A stretch of DNA of 12,632 nt from Cryomorphaceae bacterium (lineage in GTDB: Bacteria; Bacteroidota; Bacteroidia; Flavobacteriales; Schleiferiaceae): NCBI GenBank assembly GCA_013911625.1, contig JACESW010000022.1, positions 1 to 12,632 on the forward strand. Reading direction: 5' to 3'. The notes beneath the pieces were generated by a model. It was given only the letters and a program-made list of their open reading frames with translations. It did not search any database and was not told the origin of the DNA. Positions 1-7,850 of the stretch are shown here, piece by piece. Position 1 is the first letter of the stretch. Each line of letters begins with the position of its first letter. Both the position numbers and the translations under genes were made by a program.

Positions 1-974
1 GTGGTTAATAAACTACTTACCGTAGGGGTTAGCAGGGCATTACCAAAGGATAATAAGGTCATACAGAGGAGTTCCAAATAGAATTGGTCCGTAGGAACAA
101 AGGGCATGAAAAATAAGCCGACAGCCACGAGTAAAGTTCCAAACATGAGTAGATTCCGTTCACCAAACCAACTGTTAAAGTAACCGATGAGACCGCCTTG
201 AATAACCACCGCTAAGAATCCTATGTAGGCGAAAGTGTAACCGATATGCATCTCACTCAATCCGAAATGCTCGGCCCACAATAGCGTGGAAGTGATCTGC
301 ATCATACTAAAACCAAGGATATACACGAAGTTGATAGTGAACAAGGCATTGACCTCAGGCACCTTTCTAAAGGCAAAAATGTCCTTAAATGGATTCGGAA
401 ATAGATTCACACTATCGGCAGGTTCTTTCAACGTCTCCGCCAAGAAGAAATAAGCGAGAAGGAGGTTGATTCCACTCAATCCTGCCGCGAAATACCCCAC
501 TCCAGATACTCCGTAGTACTCATTGACGATACCGCCTATACTTGGACCAAAAATGAAGCCGAGTCCAAAGGCTGCTCCGATGATACCGAAGGCCTTTGTA
601 CGTTGCTCTTTAGGTACGATATCACTAATGTATGCCTGAGCAACACTAAGATTGGCTGCACCAAACCCTTTTAACAGACGGGTGGCAAACAAGAGCCACA
701 AGACCGTTGCATTGGCAAATAGTAGGTACGCAACTACCATAATACTGATGCTCGCTAACATAATAGGACGACGCCCGTACCTATCGCTCAATCCACCCCA
801 AAAACTTGCAAAAATGAACTGCATTATGCTGAAGCTCGTGCCCAAAAGACCAACCATGGCATCAGTAGCCCCTAATTCTTTGGCATAAATTGGAAGGATA
901 GGAATGATAAGACCAAAGCCCATCAGATCCATGAAAATGGTAAAGAAGAGTACAACTAAAGCCTTATTCCTCAT
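1..974 (-). CDS. MFS efflux transporter, TetA-like (3' end off the window)
   Basis: A multi-drug or tetracycline-type exporter of the major facilitator superfamily, acting in the inner membrane by proton antiport if it follows its family. It begins MRNKALVVLFFTIFMDLMGF with a long hydrophobic first helix, then PILPIYAKELGA. MFS motif A is clear at residues 61-73 (GGLSDRYGRRPIM), after helix 2. A motif-C-like stretch GLGFIFGPSIGG (138-149) follows in helix 5, typical of drug:proton antiporters. There are 324 codons visible with no stop; family proteins have about 400, so roughly 80 residues lie beyond the left edge. The ATG at 974 lies inside the end of rnz (11-base overlap), which implies translational coupling. 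Substrate cannot be told from sequence; a sugar or metabolite exporter is possible. Confidence 0.85.
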   Translation of the reverse strand, partial: MRNKALVVLFFTIFMDLMGFGLIIPILPIYAKELGATDAMVGLLGTSFSIMQFIFASFWGGLSDRYGRRPIMLASISIMVVAYLLFANATVLWLLFATRLLKGFGAANLSVAQAYISDIVPKEQRTKAFGIIGAAFGLGFIFGPSIGGIVNEYYGVSGVGYFAAGLSGINLLLAYFFLAETLKEPADSVNLFPNPFKDIFAFRKVPEVNALFTINFVYILGFSMMQITSTLLWAEHFGLSEMHIGYTFAYIGFLAVVIQGGLIGYFNSWFGERNLLMFGTLLVAVGLFFMPFVPTDQFYLELLCMTLLSFGNALLTPTVSSLLT

Positions 975-1926
975 GCTTAGGAGTTCTTAAGTTCTTGACT
1001 TGTATTCCTTTGTCGCTGACCTTGTAAGCATGCAGTTCCCGTGCGCGTATAGTGGATTTAAAGACCGCCTGCGCTTCGTTTTCAAATTGATCGAAATCTT
1101 TGTAACGTGCGCTATAGTGCCCTATGAGTAAATGTTCGACACCTGCCTCATCAGCTACCCTTGCCGCCTCTTTTGCCGTGCTGTGCATGGTTTGGCGTGC
1201 GCGCTCAGCCTTGTCTTCACAAAAGGTGCTCTCATGGTATAACAGCGTTGCTCCTGCTACATAATTTGAAGTCTCGGGAACATACATCGTATCCGATGCG
1301 AAGGCATAACACAGTGGCTTGGGTGGATCGAAGGTGATGTCTTCGTTTGACACAACAGTTCCATCTTCCGCGGTCCAGTCCCTACCGTCTTTAATCCAAT
1401 GATAATCACAAACCGGAATGCCCAATTCATCAGCACGTTCTTTATTAAGACCGCGCTGTAGGAGCTTTTCTTCGAATTTAAATCCGGTCGTTGCTATTCT
1501 ATGCTTGAGTGGGAAGCTCGATACAGTGTAAGCCTCGGTTTCTAGGATCACCTGAGGCACCTTATGTTGAGTGACCACAAATGAAATAGGATAAGATGTA
1601 AACGTTCCTGCCGCCCTAAACTGCGTCAGCACAATCTCCTTGAGTTTAGGAGGTCCATAGATGGTCAATGGTGTTGTACGGCCCAATAAATGAAAACTGC
1701 TCAACAAGCCTACCAACCCGAAGAAATGATCACCGTGAAGGTGGGAAATGAATATGTTATTGATGCGGGAGAATTTAGTCTTAGATCGACGCAACTGCTT
1801 CTGGGCACCTTCCCCACAATCTATCAAGAAATAATGCTCCCGCATTTTCAAAAGCTGGGAGGTCGTGTAACTGTTGGAGGTCGGTGTAGCGCTGGCTGCA
1901 CCTAAAACTACCAACTCAAAACTCAT
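964..1926 (-). CDS. rnz: Ribonuclease Z (tRNA 3' endonuclease)
   Basis: RNase Z cuts the 3' trailer from tRNA precursors in the cytoplasm, leaving the discriminator base. At 320 residues it is the short, single-domain bacterial form. The metallo-beta-lactamase zinc motif is at 61-67 (SHLHGDH). Other expected metal and catalytic residues are H142 (PLKHRI), D212 (FASDT), H231 (YHEST), H248 (TMHST) and H270 (IGHYSARY). These positions fall within one or two residues of the Bacillus subtilis enzyme. The flexible exosite arm that grips the tRNA elbow lies roughly at 150-195, including FKFEEKLLQRG. Its ATG at 1926 overlaps the pyrB stop by one base (TAATG), so it is probably coupled to pyrB. Nothing looks damaged. 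Confidence 0.96.
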   Translation of the reverse strand: MSFELVVLGAASATPTSNSYTTSQLLKMREHYFLIDCGEGAQKQLRRSKTKFSRINNIFISHLHGDHFFGLVGLLSSFHLLGRTTPLTIYGPPKLKEIVLTQFRAAGTFTSYPISFVVTQHKVPQVILETEAYTVSSFPLKHRIATTGFKFEEKLLQRGLNKERADELGIPVCDYHWIKDGRDWTAEDGTVVSNEDITFDPPKPLCYAFASDTMYVPETSNYVAGATLLYHESTFCEDKAERARQTMHSTAKEAARVADEAGVEHLLIGHYSARYKDFDQFENEAQAVFKSTIRARELHAYKVSDKGIQVKNLRTPKHEE

Positions 1927-2864
1927 TAAGAATTACCCAGTTTACGCTTCTCAGCTAAGAGATAAAGCACGGCCATACGCACGGCAACACCGTTCTCCAC
2001 TTGATCGAGAATGATAGCATGCTCGCTATCTGCCACCTCGGAGGTAATTTCTACACCTCGGTTAATTGGACCCGGGTGCATGACTACGATTGGCTTTTCA
2101 AGGGCGTCTAGGTGTTCCATAGTCAGTCCGTACTGAGCGCGGTACTCGGCGATGGATGGGAAGTATTTGATGTCTTGACGTTCGTGCTGTACGCGTAACA
2201 TGTTTGCAACATCACACCACTCGATGGCTGTTTGCAAGTTGTGCTCTACGCGAACGCCGAGGGTGTGCATGTATTTTGGAACCAAGGTTGTAGGCCCACA
2301 GACCATGACCTCAGCACCCATCTTTTTAAGGAGAAGAACATTTGAAAGTGCAACTCGGCTGTGTACGATATCTCCGACGATCGCAACCTTAGCGCCTTCC
2401 AAACTTCCTAACCTTTCACTTATCGAAAACGCATCAAGAAGTGCCTGAGTTGGATGCTCGTGTGCCCCATCTCCAGCATTTACGATAGAAGCATCTACAT
2501 GTTGAGAGAGGAATTCTCCGGCACCTGGATTGGGATGACGCATTACCACCATGTCCACTTTCATGGAAAGGATGTTGTTCACCGTATCCACCAATGTTTC
2601 TCCTTTCTTTACGGAAGATGATGCTGCAGAGAAGTTTACGACGTCAGCACTTAAGCGCTTTTCTGCCAATTCAAAAGATAACCTCGTTCTTGTACTGTTT
2701 TCGAAGAAGAGGTTGGCAATGGTAATATCTCTGAGCGTTGGAACTTTTTTGATGGGTCTGTTAAGGACCTCTTTGAATTCTTTGGCAGTGTCTAGAATGA
2801 GCTGGATATCCTCTGCCGTGAGGTGTTTGATACCCAACAAGTGATTCACTGATAATTCGCTCAT
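1926..2864 (-). CDS. pyrB: Aspartate carbamoyltransferase, catalytic subunit
   Basis: Catalyses carbamoyl phosphate + L-aspartate to N-carbamoyl-L-aspartate, the committed step of de novo pyrimidine synthesis. The carbamoyl phosphate site is FFENSTRTR (53-61); the loop with K87 and GET follows. HPTQALLDAF (137-146) and MHPGPINRG (262-270) complete the site, and R224 in NMLRVQHERQ belongs to the aspartate-binding part. Length (312) fits the catalytic chain. I chose the ATG at 2864 because its ATGA overlaps the pyrR stop. An upstream in-frame start at 2915 would only add 17 residues that are pyrR read in another frame. No pyrI regulatory subunit gene is present nearby, so a simple unregulated or PyrR-controlled trimer is likely. 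Confidence 0.97.
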   Translation of the reverse strand: MSELSVNHLLGIKHLTAEDIQLILDTAKEFKEVLNRPIKKVPTLRDITIANLFFENSTRTRLSFELAEKRLSADVVNFSAASSSVKKGETLVDTVNNILSMKVDMVVMRHPNPGAGEFLSQHVDASIVNAGDGAHEHPTQALLDAFSISERLGSLEGAKVAIVGDIVHSRVALSNVLLLKKMGAEVMVCGPTTLVPKYMHTLGVRVEHNLQTAIEWCDVANMLRVQHERQDIKYFPSIAEYRAQYGLTMEHLDALEKPIVVMHPGPINRGVEITSEVADSEHAIILDQVENGVAVRMAVLYLLAEKRKLGNS

Positions 2865-3406
2865 GAAGCTGGTTCCGTTAATAATACTGCATCGCGGCCA
2901 TCCACTTCTTCCCACAGTACCTCAACGCGTTGTGAGGCTATGGAATCTACTTGTCGGCCCTTATAATCAGGCTGTATAGGAAGGTCGCGTGAAAATCTAC
3001 GATCAATCAAAGTGAGCAACTCCATTTTTGACGGACGTCCGTAACTAAGAATGGCATCCATGGCGGCACGCACACTCCTACCGGTGTACAAAACATCGTC
3101 AATAAAGACTACTTTTTGATCCTCAACGAGGTGTTCAATTTTAGTCTTGTTCGGTTGCAAATGGCCCGGACGTCTTCTGAAGTCATCTCTGTAGAAAGTG
3201 ATATCTAAAAGACCCGTACGGATGCTACCTGCACCGTATTGTTCTTCTAACAACTTAACCAGTCTACTAAGTACTTGTCCCCCACGAGGTTGAAGGCCGA
3301 TCAAAATAGAATTTGAAAAATCACCGTGATTCTCGATGAGCTTACAACACAGCCTGTTCAAAGCGATGTTCAACTCTCTGGAGTCTATGATTTCTCTTTT
3401 GCTCAT
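2861..3406 (-). CDS. pyrR: PyrR: pyr regulator / uracil phosphoribosyltransferase
   Basis: A 181-residue phosphoribosyltransferase of the PyrR family. In Firmicutes PyrR binds pyr leader RNA to cause attenuation, and it also makes UMP from uracil and PRPP. The PRPP loop is VVFIDDVLYTGRS (99-111). GLQPRGG (38-44) and DITFYRDDF (68-76) match the PyrR-specific regions, which separates it from UPP-type uracil phosphoribosyltransferases. Its stop overlaps the pyrB start (ATGA), the usual pyrR-pyrB pairing. Only 16 bases separate it from the upstream ligase gene, and an exact TAnnTTTG box ends 4 bases before the ATG. There is therefore no room for a PyrR attenuator hairpin in front of it; the salvage activity may be the main role here. 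That last point is an inference. Confidence 0.95.
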   Translation of the reverse strand: MSKREIIDSRELNIALNRLCCKLIENHGDFSNSILIGLQPRGGQVLSRLVKLLEEQYGAGSIRTGLLDITFYRDDFRRRPGHLQPNKTKIEHLVEDQKVVFIDDVLYTGRSVRAAMDAILSYGRPSKMELLTLIDRRFSRDLPIQPDYKGRQVDSIASQRVEVLWEEVDGRDAVLLTEPAS

Positions 3407-3410
3407 GCTG

Positions 3411-3418
3411 CAAATTTA
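3411..3418 (-). promoter_or_regulatory. Candidate -7 box before pyrR (near-leaderless)
   Basis: Read on the minus strand this is TAAATTTG, an exact match to the Bacteroidota -7 consensus TAnnTTTG. It lies in the 16-base gap after the ligase gene and ends 4 bases before the pyrR ATG, so transcription would start at or next to the start codon. A TTTG lies 15 bases further upstream, shorter than the usual spacing of about 17-23, so the -33 part is weak. A chance match is possible. Confidence 0.4.
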
Positions 3419-3422
3419 TGCA

Positions 3423-4760
3423 TTAATATGAAGCAAATAAACTTCCAAGATCGATCCCGGAGAAATTCCCGCTACTCATCATCACTACTGCCTTAGTATC
3501 CCCTTTGCTTTCAAGTGCTTTAGCCAATTCTTGCGCATCGTCAAAAACAACAACACCCTGCCCGAATGCCGACTGTACATCTTCTTTGCTCAGTGCTGGC
3601 AATTTCTTGTGAGCAACAGCTTGGGGACTGTAATAGACCCAACGCTCTTGGGCGGGATCAAGGACTCCTTTATACTGTGGTATGAACTCTGGATTTAAAC
3701 TACTAAAGGTGTGTAATTCGAGTACTGCGCGAACATCGCCGTATTGCTCGGCAAGAGCAGCAACTGCCGCTTGTACTTTTGACGGAGCATGGGCAAAATC
3801 CCGGAAAACAGGCACGGATGATCCTGCTAACCGCTGCATCCTATTCTGCGCACCCGTGAAACTCGCAATGGCATCGTGAAAATCATCTTCCTGCAGCCCC
3901 ATTTCCAAACATATCCAGCGTGCCGCTTCAAGATTACTAAGGTTGTGCTTGCCAAAAACTTGCAATGGCATGGCACCCTCAGCCGTTTCGATATAAGTAG
4001 TTCCTTCATCAATAAAATGTTCCGGCAACGCATATGGAAAACGCTTCACAGGGGCATCGCTCTGCTCCACTAATTCCTTGAGAACAGCATCATTTTCATT
4101 GTAAATCAAAGCACCACCAGGCTCGATGGTATTGATATATTGCTTGAATTGGTCCACATAAGATTCAAACGTCGGGAACACATTAATGTGATCCCAGGCA
4201 ATTCCTGTAATGACTGTGATATTGGGTCGATACAGGTGGAATTTTGGACGTAAATCTATCGGCGAGCTCAGGTATTCGTCACCTTCCATAACCATGAAAT
4301 CTGAACCGCTTTCGAGCTCCACCATACAGTCAAAGCCCTCTAATTGCGCGCCTACCATGTAGTTGGTAGACATTCCCGCATGCTGCATGGCATGTAATAT
4401 CATTGCCGTTGTAGTGGTCTTACCGTGAGAACCAGCGATGACCACCCGAGTCATATCCTTACTAACCTCATACAAAAATTCAGGGTAGCTAAAGATGTTA
4501 AGATCGAGCGCTTGTGCTTTGAGTAGTTCCGGATTGTCTTTACGCGCATGCATTCCAAGTATGATAGCGTCGAGGTCTGAGGAGATGTTGCTTTCTTCCC
4601 ATCCCTCAGCGGCAGGAAGTAAGCCTTTAGCAGCCAACCTCGAACGAGATGGTTCGAAAATTTGGTCGTCAGAACCACTGACCTCATGACCAGAGTTGTG
4701 TAAAGCAATGGCGAGGTTATGCATGGCAGAACCCCCTATGGCGATGAAATGTACTCTCAT
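3423..4760 (-). CDS. mpl: Mpl-type murein peptide ligase (Mur ligase family)
   Basis: Probably UDP-N-acetylmuramate:L-alanyl-gamma-D-glutamyl-meso-diaminopimelate ligase, which reattaches recycled murein tripeptide to UDP-MurNAc with ATP in the cytoplasm. The N-terminal Rossmann part is MRVHFIAIGGSAMHNLAIAL with GHEVSGSD (24-31). The ATP loop is AGSHGKTTTT (109-118). The Mur ligase centre shows EGDEYLSS (159-166), GIAWDHINVF (186-195) and GKHNLSNLEAA (270-280). The C-terminal domain has DFAHAPSK (321-328) and ends MMSSGNFSGIDLGSL. Length 445 fits Mpl (about 450) and is close to MurC, the main alternative. DFAHAPSK replaces the DFAHHP form of E. coli Mpl, as expected of a divergent Bacteroidota clade, so exact peptide substrate is inferred. 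Its ATG directly follows the upstream gene's stop with no gap. Confidence 0.88.
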   Translation of the reverse strand: MRVHFIAIGGSAMHNLAIALHNSGHEVSGSDDQIFEPSRSRLAAKGLLPAAEGWEESNISSDLDAIILGMHARKDNPELLKAQALDLNIFSYPEFLYEVSKDMTRVVIAGSHGKTTTTAMILHAMQHAGMSTNYMVGAQLEGFDCMVELESGSDFMVMEGDEYLSSPIDLRPKFHLYRPNITVITGIAWDHINVFPTFESYVDQFKQYINTIEPGGALIYNENDAVLKELVEQSDAPVKRFPYALPEHFIDEGTTYIETAEGAMPLQVFGKHNLSNLEAARWICLEMGLQEDDFHDAIASFTGAQNRMQRLAGSSVPVFRDFAHAPSKVQAAVAALAEQYGDVRAVLELHTFSSLNPEFIPQYKGVLDPAQERWVYYSPQAVAHKKLPALSKEDVQSAFGQGVVVFDDAQELAKALESKGDTKAVVMMSSGNFSGIDLGSLFASY

Positions 4761-6326
4761 TTATTCTTCGAAATAAAGATTCCCGAATCGTATACGGGTG
4801 CCACGCAAAGATAAGAGAACTGCACCGTCGTAGCCGTCATTTGCTTGTCTAGAAGAACGAGGGCTTACTCTGAATTTTTGGCGCTTGTTTCGGTTTAAAA
4901 CCGTATAAACCATCTCAGCATCGTGACTTAAACTTACCATGACAAGATTACCATTCTTCGCATTGGTGATGGCACGCAGTGTTTTCTTACCCCAGCGCTT
5001 GGCGTTTTTACGGTGATCGTTGAAGACAAAGTGCAACCCAGATTCATTCACCAAGAAGGTATAACCGAGGTAATAACCGCCATCATTCATAGAACTTTGA
5101 CGCTTTGGCACATGAGCATACCAATCAACTTCGCCTTTTGCATCAATACTCAATACAATGATGTCATTGTAATAGTAGTAATAGTTCGTCGTCGTCGTTC
5201 CACGCGAGGTTTGTACAGTTTGCACACGCACCTCGTAATCCTCTGCGATCACATAGGCACCACCATCAGGTCTTGGTAGAAATTGACGGAAAACGAAATT
5301 CCTGCGAATACCTTTTCCGCGACGCGCTCGGAATCGGTTGAATTGTGCAACAAACTCCTGAGTAAACGGATTCAAATTGGTCGAAACCACCTCTCCTCTA
5401 CTCTGGTCAACACTCAGGTAAAGTGCTCCATCCATATCATAAAAGTTGCGTTTACCGTAAAAGCCAGAGATCGCCATTTGGTTGTCTTTTAGGTCACATT
5501 CGATACCCAATGAATGCACCGCAACATTGCGCAATCCCAGGTCGAATTCGGTGATTTGATTGTTATCGCCGGCGCCAATACGCATCAGTTTGTACTCTAG
5601 GTCTTTGCCACTCTGTAACATCACATTCGGACTATTGTCGAATGCGCTCAGGATGAATACATCGCCGGAGTTCGATAAATCGAAATCGATGATGTTGAAA
5701 TTTCTATCGCGTACATTGAGTTCTATATCGGCATTCCAATCCTCTGCAAGATCTGCGCTGTACACTCTGACATAAAAGTTTTCGCTTCCAAACCGCTCAT
5801 AAGGTGGGTTTGTAAACACTGCGAATTTCGTTCGATCCTGCGATGCTTTGATGGTAAAGTCTCCTTGAGATCGTCTTTTTGAATCCAACGTCTCAATTAA
5901 TTTCGGCGCACTTAGATTGGCAAGGGTATCCAAGGTTCGAACCAATAAATTCCTAGTGTCCGATTGACGGTCGTAGCTTTCGTAAAACAAATACTGAACA
6001 CCACCGAGCATCAGACTTTCCTTGAAGTCTACCCTGCGTCCATTCCATTCCCACCTTGGGTTTTTTAGCAACCATTGTTCGCTTAAATCGTAACGGTTAT
6101 AATACGCGAAATATTCATCGCGAGCACCCGAAATGATGGATGCAGCAGCAGGCCGATAGGTAAAAAAACCTTGATTGCTTGATTGCAAGATCCGGTCAAA
6201 TTTTGCACTTCGAGCATTGTATTCTGGACTCCATTCTAATAAGGGGTATGAACCCTGTGCAAGCCCTGTTGTTACTGCTAAACAACAAGCAATCAGTGTG
6301 ATGGAGCGCTTAAGAAAAGTGGTCAT
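4761..6326 (-). CDS. Secreted protein of unknown function, propeller-like
   Basis: I do not recognise a named family. The 521-residue protein starts with a signal peptide (MTTFLKRSITLIACCLAVTT, cleavage probably after GLAQ at 24), so it should be periplasmic or outer-membrane associated. There is no lipobox cysteine, and I see no type IX secretion tail. The mature part is rich in short beta-strand segments that recur, such as DVFILSAFD (222-230), GALYLSVD (300-307), GGAYVIAEDYE (355-365) and NDIIVLSID (387-395), which suggests a beta-propeller of six or seven irregular blades. A Thr then Tyr run lies at 377-386. It is first in a cluster whose next gene, mpl, begins directly at its stop. That hints at a cell-envelope link but does not prove one. 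Confidence 0.8.
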   Translation of the reverse strand: MTTFLKRSITLIACCLAVTTGLAQGSYPLLEWSPEYNARSAKFDRILQSSNQGFFTYRPAAASIISGARDEYFAYYNRYDLSEQWLLKNPRWEWNGRRVDFKESLMLGGVQYLFYESYDRQSDTRNLLVRTLDTLANLSAPKLIETLDSKRRSQGDFTIKASQDRTKFAVFTNPPYERFGSENFYVRVYSADLAEDWNADIELNVRDRNFNIIDFDLSNSGDVFILSAFDNSPNVMLQSGKDLEYKLMRIGAGDNNQITEFDLGLRNVAVHSLGIECDLKDNQMAISGFYGKRNFYDMDGALYLSVDQSRGEVVSTNLNPFTQEFVAQFNRFRARRGKGIRRNFVFRQFLPRPDGGAYVIAEDYEVRVQTVQTSRGTTTTNYYYYYNDIIVLSIDAKGEVDWYAHVPKRQSSMNDGGYYLGYTFLVNESGLHFVFNDHRKNAKRWGKKTLRAITNAKNGNLVMVSLSHDAEMVYTVLNRNKRQKFRVSPRSSRQANDGYDGAVLLSLRGTRIRFGNLYFEE

Positions 6327-6392
6327 AGAAAACGGTAAAGTTTTTGTACATTGATGGTAAGATACAGCACCCTAATGATAAACTAACGCAGT

Positions 6393-7142
6393 ATGAAGAG
6401 ATTTCTGTATTCATTAATTTTCCTAGGCCTCCTGAGTGTTGAAGCAAATGCACAAGCTGTGATTGTTCGAAAACGCGATCTGAGTACAACGACCTATGGG
6501 AATTCATCCGTACAGATCAGCCCATCAAGTTCGAGTGCAAATCTTGGCGGCATGTATTACAGCCGTTATAATCACGCATTAAAAATTAGCCCAGCTTCAC
6601 TTATTGCAGGGGAAATCCCTCTTTCTTACGAACACAAGGTCAGTGATTACATCACTATCGAAGCTGGTGTAGGTCTAACTACTTACAACCTGACCGAGGA
6701 TCTCATTCGTGGATACAGCGAACGTGGTGATGGAGAAACAGTGAGTAAAGTCAGCTACTCCGCGCTTTTCAACACTAAGTTCTTTCCAGAAGGGAATGCA
6801 TTTCAAGACGGGTATTACGTGGCATTCAATCTAAACGTGCGCAACTACGCCCAAGACTTTACCACACTCGATGATTTCGGAATGGATACAACGGTGAGTG
6901 AATTTTTCCGGTGGTCAGATGTAGGTTTCACCATGGGATATCAAAGCCGTCCATCTGAAAAAATGATTCTCGATTGGTACATCGGCGCAGGCATTCGACA
7001 AAAAAACAGATCAACAACAGATTACGAGCAGATATTTGATCCTACATCAGGATTATTCGTCGGACAGTACAACTTGAATGAAAGCACCAATGTAGCCCCT
7101 GCGCTCTTAGGAGGCGTGAAAATCAGTTTCTTGTTTAGGTAA
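6393..7142 (+). CDS. Predicted outer-membrane beta-barrel protein
   Basis: A 249-residue protein with a signal peptide (MKRFLYSLIFLGLLSVEANA, cleavage about residue 20). It has a Ser/Thr-rich linker (31-50) and then alternating amphipathic strands: HALKISPASL followed by IPLSYEHKVSDYITIEAGVG (75-94), SYSALFNTKFFP, YYVAFNLNVRNYA, DVGFTMGYQSRP and DWYIGAGIRQ. The KISPASL...LSYEHKVSDYITIEAG pattern resembles the DUF3575 / small porin-like barrels of Bacteroidota. The last strand is GGVKISFLFR. The usual final aromatic residue is one position in, followed by Arg. About eight to ten strands fit the length. It stands alone on the plus strand, divergent from the secreted 521-residue protein (66-base gap) and ending 5 bases from a convergent gene. 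Ligand or role is unknown. Confidence 0.82.
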   Translation: MKRFLYSLIFLGLLSVEANAQAVIVRKRDLSTTTYGNSSVQISPSSSSANLGGMYYSRYNHALKISPASLIAGEIPLSYEHKVSDYITIEAGVGLTTYNLTEDLIRGYSERGDGETVSKVSYSALFNTKFFPEGNAFQDGYYVAFNLNVRNYAQDFTTLDDFGMDTTVSEFFRWSDVGFTMGYQSRPSEKMILDWYIGAGIRQKNRSTTDYEQIFDPTSGLFVGQYNLNESTNVAPALLGGVKISFLFR

Positions 7143-7147
7143 TCCTC

Positions 7148-7843
7148 TTATTCTACCACTACTTCAATCGCGGCGATAGCTTGGTTGCTCACCTTCTCTG
7201 CAGTGGCATAGGTATCAACGGTGGTATGAGTGAATCCGTCTTTAGCAAGGCTCACACTACCCAATAGAAGGTCAAGATCCATTTTAACCACTAATCGGTC
7301 ACCAGGGCGTACAAGTACATCAAAAGTTCGTGTTCTGTATAGCGGATCGGTTCCAGTATGCCAAATGATACCGCCATTGGTCGTAGCATTGCTCAAGTCG
7401 CCGCCTGCGTTGAATCGTCCTTCGGCTTTAAGGAACCTGTATTTAGACGCCCACGTCCAATACATTGCAAAGGCACTGCTCAAAGGGTGTGTGGTTTCGA
7501 AGGAAGTTGGGTCCATTGCGTTCATGTCTGACGGGACACCCAATCCAAAACTAATTTGATCTGCTCTTCGCTGCAGGTCCAATGTATAGGTACTGAAAGC
7601 ACTATCGCTAGGGTCCACGAATAATACATCACTTAGGAGCTGATCCCCTGCTCGAAGTTCGCTGATATAGAAGTGGAAAAGATCAATAGCAATCGCTGTA
7701 TCTCCTTTGAAGAAAGGCGTACTCTGAGTATAGGGCGCACCGTTTTGAATCCATTGAAATTCAACAGTTACCTGTTTATCTCCGGGTCTGCATCCGGCGA
7801 GGATGAGGAGAGATAACAGTCCAGCGAAAGGAAGCCTTTTCAT
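7148..7843 (-). CDS. MbnP-like lipoprotein, copy 2 (two-Trp motif)
   Basis: A 231-residue lipoprotein. I chose the ATG at 7843 because it gives a clean lipoprotein signal MKRLPFAGLLSLLILAGC with C18 lipidated. The upstream in-frame start at 7867 would add eight residues and overlap the preceding gene by 17 bases. The body matches the MbnP family, periplasmic copper-binding proteins of which some have a Trp converted to kynurenine by the dihaem enzyme MbnH. Supporting parts are FHFYISELR (56-64), DQISFGLGVP (95-104), HPLSSAFAMYWTWASKYRF (119-137), KAEGRF and WHTG (161-164). The MYWTW motif has W129 and W131. It follows a second MbnP-like gene by 7 bases, so both are co-expressed. No MbnH or cytochrome peroxidase gene lies within the window. 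Copper binding is inferred from family only. Confidence 0.8.
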   Translation of the reverse strand: MKRLPFAGLLSLLILAGCRPGDKQVTVEFQWIQNGAPYTQSTPFFKGDTAIAIDLFHFYISELRAGDQLLSDVLFVDPSDSAFSTYTLDLQRRADQISFGLGVPSDMNAMDPTSFETTHPLSSAFAMYWTWASKYRFLKAEGRFNAGGDLSNATTNGGIIWHTGTDPLYRTRTFDVLVRPGDRLVVKMDLDLLLGSVSLAKDGFTHTTVDTYATAEKVSNQAIAAIEVVVE

Positions 7844-7850
7844 GCTTGCG

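Noticed and set aside
652..888. Plus-strand open frame of 78 codons
   Set aside because: It lies wholly inside the well-supported MFS gene on the other strand and its translation has no domain or composition of a real protein.
2865..2915. Longer pyrB start at 2915 adding 17 residues
   Set aside because: The extra residues lie over the end of pyrR in another frame and have no match to the PyrB N-terminus; the ATGA junction at 2861-2864 is the normal coupled start.
3423..4760. Calling the Mur ligase MurC
   Set aside because: Ends in the Mpl-like MMSSGNFSGIDLGSL, and the location away from the division and cell-wall cluster with DFAHAPSK favours Mpl; MurC stays a weak alternative.
5013..5492. 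Plus-strand open frames of 88 and 69 codons
   Set aside because: Antisense to the secreted 521-residue protein gene, with no recognisable motif and no start context.
6327..6392. Promoter pair in the 66-base divergent gap
   Set aside because: TACCGTTTT on the minus strand and TACATTGA on the plus strand resemble the -7 box but fail on spacing or a key base, so I do not annotate them.
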